DNA from: Geosiphon pyriformis
Taxonomy: Eukaryota > Glomeromycota > Glomeromycetes > Archaeosporales > Geosiphonaceae
Length of the DNA stretch: 64,000 nt
Assembly (NCBI GenBank): GCA_016748015.1
Contig: JAAOMT010000459.1
Location: 25,900-89,899, forward strand
Direction: 5' to 3'
A program made the translations under genes and the position numbers. Under the pieces are notes generated by a model. That model saw only the letters and a list, made by a program, of their open reading frames with translations, had not been told where the DNA came from and did not search any database. Below are positions 57,472 to 64,000 of the stretch, piece by piece. Each line of letters starts with the position of its first letter. The first letter of the stretch is position 1.

Positions 57472-58010
57472 GCTTTTTTTCATGATTATTCTCATGATAA
57501 TATCCTTATAATGGCTATTTTAAATCGGGCTAGGCCTAAAACTACCTCCCTACTTATTCCACTTTTAATTGCCAAAATAATTAAAAAGTATTAGTATTCT
57601 AAGCCTAAAGATCATCCTATTGCAGAAAAAATTAAAAAAAAGTTGTTAGAACTTCTGGAGATGTATTGGGAATCTAGAATAGAAGAGTCTATAGATAAAG
57701 AGTCTATAAATGAAGGGTCTAAAACTGAAAGGCCTGAAATAATACAAATTAAAGAATCAGAGAAATATGTAGAAAAAATGGTAAAGAATAAGGTGACAAC
57801 AACAACAGCAATTAATCTAGGAACAGTTTATATAAGTCATCCTTTAACTTTGCAAATGATTGATTTTTCTAAAGATTGGTTTATATTGATTAAAATTCAT
57901 TGATTTAATCATATTTAATATATTAAAATTTTACCTTAATTTATTTTACTTAATAAAAGAATTAGTCTATTTGTTTGAAGGTAAGAAATTATATCTATTA
58001 TTAATTATTA
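57472..58010 (+). pseudogene. Duplicated 3' end of a TKL kinase gene, fused to Gypsy-C
   Basis: HDYSHDNILIMAILNRARPK matches the minus-strand kinase at 63420-63360 (HDYSHDNILTMAILSGARPK). LLIPLLIAKIIKK, SKTERPEIIQIKESEKYVEK and YISHPLTLQMIDFSK follow. Similarity continues into the non-coding/intronic sequence after MIDSSK, so this is a genomic DNA duplication, inverted relative to its partner, not a retrocopy. It carries an in-frame TAG where the partner has the CW of the CWG motif. Where the partner has TAA after KYVK, this copy reads KYVEKMVKNK. Confidence 0.8.
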
Positions 58011-61000
58011 ATCATTAATAAAACTTTTGCTCTCATTTAATACTTATTTCTTTTACTATTTATTATATTTAGATGATTATTAATAGATTAATTTTATGAG
58101 TTAGTTTATTTTTTTTATAAATTATATAAATTATAAAATTTATAAATTTATTTTAATATATTAAGGTATACATATCTTTATTAATTTATTATAAATAATA
58201 TTTTCTCTTACCTAAAAAATATTATTTCAAAGTTTAATATTTTATTGTTTACTTATTGACTTAATCAACATCTTAAATTTCGATCTATACTAAATCTTCT
58301 TCTAAAGATTTTATTTATATTTTTTAATTATTCCCATAGAATTTATTTATAATAATTCAGACTACCTTAATAATTGTTTTTAGTAGGTGAGTAATAGATT
58401 TAATTTTTAATTATTTGTTAACTTTTTTATTCATGCTTGAAAAGTATTTTATATTTTAAATTCAAACCTATGTTTTTCAAACCAAGAATTTAGCTAACTG
58501 GAAATGTGCTATTATTAATCAAAAATTATTAATTTCAGATACTTTGTTAATTTTCTTCTGGTCTATTACATTTGGAGTTTTAAAGATTTAAAGTTTTTGC
58601 AGTTTGTTAAACTTAAAATTTTTGATAAATAAATATTATTTTACATTCAAGTTAAAATTTTTCAAATTGATTCTTTTAAGATTTAGATAAATCTGGTTGC
58701 AATTATTTTATGATTTCTTAACACATATTATAAAATAAAATATTGATCAACTTTCATTTTAATAAATTTTAATTTTTTTAAACTGTAATTAGCTTTAGTT
58801 TTCTTGTTTAATTATTATTATTATTATTATTTGGTTTAAATTATAATCTATTTATTCCTTAAAAATATTTTGATAAACTTTTAATAATTATAAAATTATT
58901 TATATAAGTAATATATCTTAAAGCTTTAATAAATCTTTTAAAAATACTTTTGTTTAATTTATAATAATTTTAGCATTAATAAATTAACAAAATTACAAAA
59001 AAAATAAAAAAAGTTTTTATTTATGTTAACAAAAATTAAAAAAAAGCAAATAAATTATTTTATTCTTAAATAAAAATAAATTTAATATTAAAATAAATAA
59101 ATAAATAAGTTATATCAATACAATTTAAAAAAATTATATACAAATATATATTAATTTTGAATAAAAAAAACTTTTTATTTTTATAATTACATTTAAAACA
59201 AAAATAATATAGTTTTAACTTTTATTATAATATTGTTTTTATTAGTTTTAATATTTAAAAGGTTTTTTTAAAGTAAAAACAATTAAATAGTATTTTTTAA
59301 AATGTTTTTTTAAATAATATAAAAACAAACCAGCTTTTAATTATTGTTAAAATACTATTTTTAGTATTAAATAAGTTTTTTTTTATACTTAAAATCTTTT
59401 TAAATAACTAATTAAAACCAGTTTTAATATAGGTATTATTATTATAAAGAAATTAAAAATTTTTAATAAACTAATAATAAAGTTATTTTCTTATTTTACA
59501 ATTTTTTTTTACTTGTATTCAAACCAAAAAAACCAGAAAAACAAAAAAACAATTTTTTTTTTTAACTTAAAGCCATCAACTGCTTTAGTATTTTTTAAAA
59601 CATTTATATTTTAAAATTTGCATTTTTTTGTAAAAATTAAGATTTTAATTTTTTTTTAATTTTTTAATATTTATATTAAGTTTATTATAGCTGTATTAAT
59701 TTTAGTGTTTATTAAACTTATTTGTTTTAATAATAATATTATTATTTATTTGAATTTTTATTTAAATCTATGCTATTTAATTTAGTTAACTTTATAGTAT
59801 TTTCAATTAAGTTTGTTTTTAAAAAATGCTGTTGTTTTTATAAAATGTTTATTTATTGCAGATTTTATCTAATACAATTATAAATTTTACAGATTTTACT
59901 TAATATATTACAAATTTTACATGATTTTTACAGATTTTATATTATATAATTAATTATTACAAATTTTATTATTGGTAATTTTAGATTTTATTTTATTATA
60001 TTATTATTTAAACTTAATTATAAAAATAAATTATTATTATTATTATTTAATTACTAGTTTTAACTTTTATAATAAATCATAATATTTTAAAAATTTTATA
60101 TAATAATAAAATATTATGTAAAAAAATACTTTTTTTCTTATTTTTATAATTATAATCAAAAAAAACAATTTTTACTAAAAAAACAACTATTTAATAATAA
60201 AAACAACTAAACAAAATATTGCAAAAGCATTTTTGACTAAAAATTTTTTTTAATTAAAGTTTTATCAAAATAGCATATTAAAAACAATTTTAATATTAAA
60301 CTAATAGTAAAACTATTATTTTATTATTAATTTTTATTTAAACCAAAATTTTTTTTTTAAAATATAAAACTTTGGTTTTTATTTAATATTTAATTTATTT
60401 ATTATAATAGTTCATTTAAATTTAATTGTAAATAATAATGCTATTTTTAATTTAAATAATAAGAATAACAATATATTTTTTGAAATATATTAAAATTAAT
60501 AATTAAATCAATTAATTATTATTAAGTATTATTAATTAAAAAACAAAACAATTTATATATTAATATGTTTTTATGTTAAATTAAATTATAGTATTATTTA
60601 ACTTAAAATAGTAAGTTAATAATATAAAATTCAAAACAGTTTTTTTTTAAAAATAAAAAAAAATTATTAATTATTAAAAAAATTTTTATATAAATAATTT
60701 TTATTTTTCTATTTTTAATTATTATATAATTTTATTAATATTAAATTATTACTAAAAAAATATTAGGTTTTTTGTATTTTAAGTTTTTTTAAAATTAAAC
60801 TTACTAAATTATATATAAGATTGTAGAATTTGTTTTAACTTTTGCTTTTATTACTGTTGTTTTTTATAATATTTTTATATATTAATTTTATTACTTAATT
60901 TATTGTATTTTATTTCTATAATACTTAATATAAATTTTAAATCTAAATTAATTTTTTAAAAGTAATTGAATTATATTTTAATAAAATATTATAATATATT

Positions 61001-62880
61001 TATATTATTAATTTGTGTGTATTTTAACAAAAAGGTAAAAAATAACATTATAATATTGATAACCAAAAATATTATAAAGCACAACTAATATTTATTTATA
61101 TATTAATAAACAATTATAAACAAAAACAAAAACAATTATTTAAAATAAATATTTTGTTTAATAATAAATAATTAAAATTATTTTATTATAAAATTTAAAC
61201 TGGTTTTAATTTAAATTTTATTAAACATTTTAAAAGATAGTAACAAAATACAATGTTGTAAAATAATAAAAAATCAAAAAAAATTTAATAAAATATTAAT
61301 CTATTTAAAATTGACAGAATTAATTGTCTCAATTTTATATAATATAAATTATGTTTTGATAAATTTTTGTATAAAATTGGTTAAAAATTTTGTTTATAAT
61401 AAATAGTATGCATATTTGTTTATTAAATTAAAAAATACTGAAATGGTTGAAAAAAATTGTTTTGTTAATAAAATATTTTAATTTCTTATATTATAAAAGA
61501 ATTTGAATTTTAATAATAAAACAATATGTTAATTTAAAAAAAATTAAGTAAAATAATGTTAATATAATAATTAAAAGTAAAATTAATGCAGAAATTATGT
61601 TAAATATACTGAAAAGATATAATATATGGTCGAAATATCTGCAACTAATAAGTATTTAGAAGCTATTAATAATAATAATAATACTTGATAATAATAATTT
61701 TTTAAATTAAAATTTTTTAAAAATAGTATTAAATAATAATATAATATAATCTTAGTTGATTTAAATAGCTGGTTATATACAGTTTATATTTAATTTATAA
61801 TAATTATATTTTATAAAAATAATTGGTAATTTGCATCACAAAAAAATATTCTTAAAAATAATAGTAAAAATAAATTTACTTCAATTTTTACATAAAATAT
61901 ATGTTATTACTAATTAAAAATTAGATTTTAAAATATTCAAAAATTATTTTAATTATTTTAATTTATAGTTTACTAATTATTATTTATTTTAAATTATCTA
62001 TTGCTATTAATTAATTATTATTAGCTAATAGTATTAAATAAAAATAGTATTGATTTACAATATTTCAAAAAATATAACAATAAAAATTTAAAATATTTCG
62101 ATAGAATTTAATAAATTTCAAGCAGTTTAGGTAAGTTTTAAATAGCTTAAGTTAAAATTTAAACAGTTGACTGAAATTTTATAAAACCAATAGTACTATT
62201 TAAAATTTGAATAAAAAGAACTTTTTTTTAAAAAAATCAGATTTTTAAAGAAATAACTAATTAATTAATTTTAATAATTTTTAAAAACTCAAAACGAATT
62301 TTTTTTGGAGAGATCTGTGTATATATTTTGTTTAAAAATAATTATGCAATTTTATTAAAGTTAATATATATTTGTGTTATATTAAATATATTAACTTGAA
62401 GAATAGCTAAATATTTTGTAAATCTCAATAAAACTATTGTTTACTAATATGATAAGTATATTTTTTGTAAATTGTTAAAACTATTAAATTTATAAATATT
62501 AATGCTTTAGTTTATTTGCATTTATTGTGGTTAAATATATAGGCTATGTATATAAATAGTAAAAAGGCTACTAAAAAATGCAAAAAAATAATGAATACTT
62601 CCAAAAATTTTAACAAAAATCTTTACCACACAATTTGAATTTTTAGGCCTGAAGATAAATTATTGTTAAAAATCACTATTGTTTGAATTTTTTTTTAGCT
62701 GTAAAAGAATATTGTTTAAAATAAATTGATAAAGAAATAAAATTATATTGAAATAATCCAATAACATTATAACTAATATAATTTAAAATTTATTATATAT
62801 CATATAGAATATAACTCTTATGAAAAATCCGATTACAATTAAACCTATTAAGAGTTATCTAATTATAGATATTAAATAAG
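58011..62880. other. A+T-rich DNA between inverted kinase copies
   Basis: About 4.9 kb, almost entirely A+T with homopolymer and TTA/TAA runs. No gene or RNA is recognised. Subregions 59160-59660 and 60120-60400 share word order with each other and with 7630-8170, suggesting old degenerate repeats. Confidence 0.6.
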
Positions 62881-62889
62881 CATTAATTA

Positions 62890-64000
62890 ATTGAATATCG
62901 AAATGATTATATTCACAATTTTGTTTAACTTCTTACCTTCAGGCAAATAGATTAATTCTTTTAAAAATTAAATAAAGTAAAATTTTAATATATAATAATT
63001 AAATCAAAGGATTAGTAATTTAAAAAGTTTATCTTTTATAAATTAAATTAAATGAACTAACCTTTGGAAGAATCAATCATTTGCAAAGTTAAAGGGCGAC
63101 TTGTATAAACTACTCTCGGATGAATGTGAGTTGTTGTTTTTGAGTCGTTCTTTAACATTTATTTTACATATTTCTCTGATTCTTTAAACTGTATTATTTC
63201 AGGCCTCTCAGTCTTAGACCCTTCACCTCTAGACTCTTCCATCAACTTCTCTTCAACTTCATTGGCAGTAGGACGATCCTTGGGATTAGCACCCCAACAC
63301 TTTTTAATTATTTCGGCAATTGAAGGTGGAATAAGTGAGAAGATAATCTTAGGCCTAGCCCCACTTAAAATAGCCATTGTAAGGATATTGTCATGAGAAT
63401 AATCATGAAAAGAAGGCTTCCCTGTTGCCAATTCCCATAATATCATGGCAAAACTATAAATATCACCCGCCAAAGTAAAATCTTCTCCTTTTAAGACTTT
63501 TGGTGGAATATATGGAACCATGCCATATATCTTTTTCTTCTCCGTTGCTATTGTTGTTGTTGTTGTTATTGTTATTGTTATAGTTGTAGTTGTTGTTATA
63601 TTTGTAGTTGTTATTGCTGCTGCTGTTTTTGTTCTTGAGCTTGTTGTCGTTTCTGAATTTGAGTTTGATGTTGATATTGATGTTGTTGTTTCATTGTTTA
63701 CTGATTAACATAATCCGAGGTCTCCAATTCTAGCATTAAAAGGGTCAACTTTTAGGATATTGCCCGGGTGTAGGTTACAATGAACCATACCAGCAGAATG
63801 AAGGGTTTCAAATTCTTCAGCTATAAAACGCGCGATCAATAATTTATCTTCCCAACTCACAGAATGAAAATTTGTTGATAAAGATTTTCACATGTCTCCG
63901 TGTTTGGCAAACTCCATCACAATTCCATACTCAAGTGTTTCAGCATTTTGCGTAATTCCCCATATTGAATCCTTAATAAACATAGCTCTTTGAATATTTA
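62890..64000 (-). pseudogene. TKL kinase with damaged catalytic loop, cut by window edge
   Basis: From the right edge leftwards: MFIKDSIWGITQNAETLEYG, VMEFAKHGDM then a TGA (about 63889), SWEDKLLIARFIAEEFETLH, and the catalytic loop MVHCNLHPGNIL (63800-63760), where HRD has become HCN. DPFNARIGDLGLC (DFG as DLG) and a TAA follow, then a Thr/Asn-rich low-complexity insert. The C-lobe resumes at MVPYIPPKVLKGEDFTLAGD, SFAMILWELATGKPSF, CWGANPKDRPTANEVEE (63521-63159) and a TAA. Codons matching the usual tail (VVYTSRPLTLQMIDSSK) continue beyond, then a GT-AG intron and a short last exon ending near 62940. Loss of the catalytic Asp plus stops argue for a pseudogene, or a pseudokinase if introns remove the stops. 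Confidence 0.75.
63541..63700 (-). repeat. Trinucleotide-rich low-complexity insert in kinase
   Basis: GTT-rich on the plus strand. Read on the minus strand it gives runs of Thr with Ile, Asn and Ala between the DLG motif and the C-lobe, exactly where the kinase activation loop should be. Similar Asn/Thr expansions occur in A+T-rich genomes by replication slippage. Confidence 0.75.

Noticed and set aside
63520-63708. Val/Ile-rich 62-residue plus-strand ORF resembling a membrane segment
   Set aside because: It is the antisense of the GTT/ACA repeat inside the minus-strand kinase and is purely compositional.

Overview
This window looks like nuclear DNA of an arbuscular mycorrhizal fungus, most likely Rhizophagus or a close Glomeraceae relative. 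The reasons are extreme A+T richness, short GT-AG introns, tyrosine-kinase-like (TKL) and Sel1-repeat kinase genes of the kind greatly expanded in these fungi, and the domain make-up of the transposons. It is a eukaryotic window: there are no operons, ribosome binding sites or CRISPR arrays. Exons and domains were read by eye, and no database was searched.

Layout. 1-1869 (minus): a well-preserved gene for the kinase PDK1, in nine exons, running off the left edge; it is the only clearly intact host gene. 3015-6790: a short LINE-type 3' tail, an unidentified small ORF, a broken TKL kinase/Sel1 gene that lacks its kinase C-lobe, and a kinase C-lobe scrap. 6790-9883: A+T-rich DNA without genes. 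9884-16663: LINE-1, nearly full length, minus strand. 16664-18998: A+T-rich DNA. 18999-24474: LINE-2, 5'-truncated, minus strand. 24658-27777: LINE-3, plus strand, head to head with LINE-2 and cut by a Ty3/Gypsy LTR. 27778-37176: Gypsy-A, minus strand, carrying a solo LTR of a second family (LTR2) that contains the assembly gap. 37177-38051: an inverted LTR2 copy. 38052-52550: LINE-4, plus strand, split by the complete Gypsy-B (38617-49525), whose gag in turn holds a solo LTR. 52551-57471: an LTR fragment holding Gypsy-C, plus strand, truncated in pol. 57472-58010: an inverted duplicate of a kinase 3' end. 58011-62880: A+T-rich DNA. 62890-64000 (minus): a decayed TKL kinase running off the right edge.

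How the parts relate. Most of the window is a nested-transposon landscape whose order can be read from 4-bp target duplications (GCGT, GTGG, GCAT/GCAC) and interrupted reading frames. The Gypsy family has an unusual order: gag with a CCHC knuckle, retropepsin, a cysteine-rich multi-CxxC block, a dUTPase-like domain, reverse transcriptase, RNase H, integrase, and a long C-terminal extension whose stop codon abuts the polypurine tract. The LINE family has ORF1 (RRM-like domain plus CCHC knuckle) and ORF2 (APE-type endonuclease, reverse transcriptase, RNase H, C-terminal zinc finger).

Every transposon is defective. Where the ancestral codon can be guessed, most lesions fit C:G to T:A transitions, which points to methylation-linked deamination or a RIP-like process. 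I found no new defence or signalling system. The most unusual items are the dUTPase/Cys-rich Gypsy architecture, the rearrangement junctions, and the kinase genes that have lost catalytic parts.
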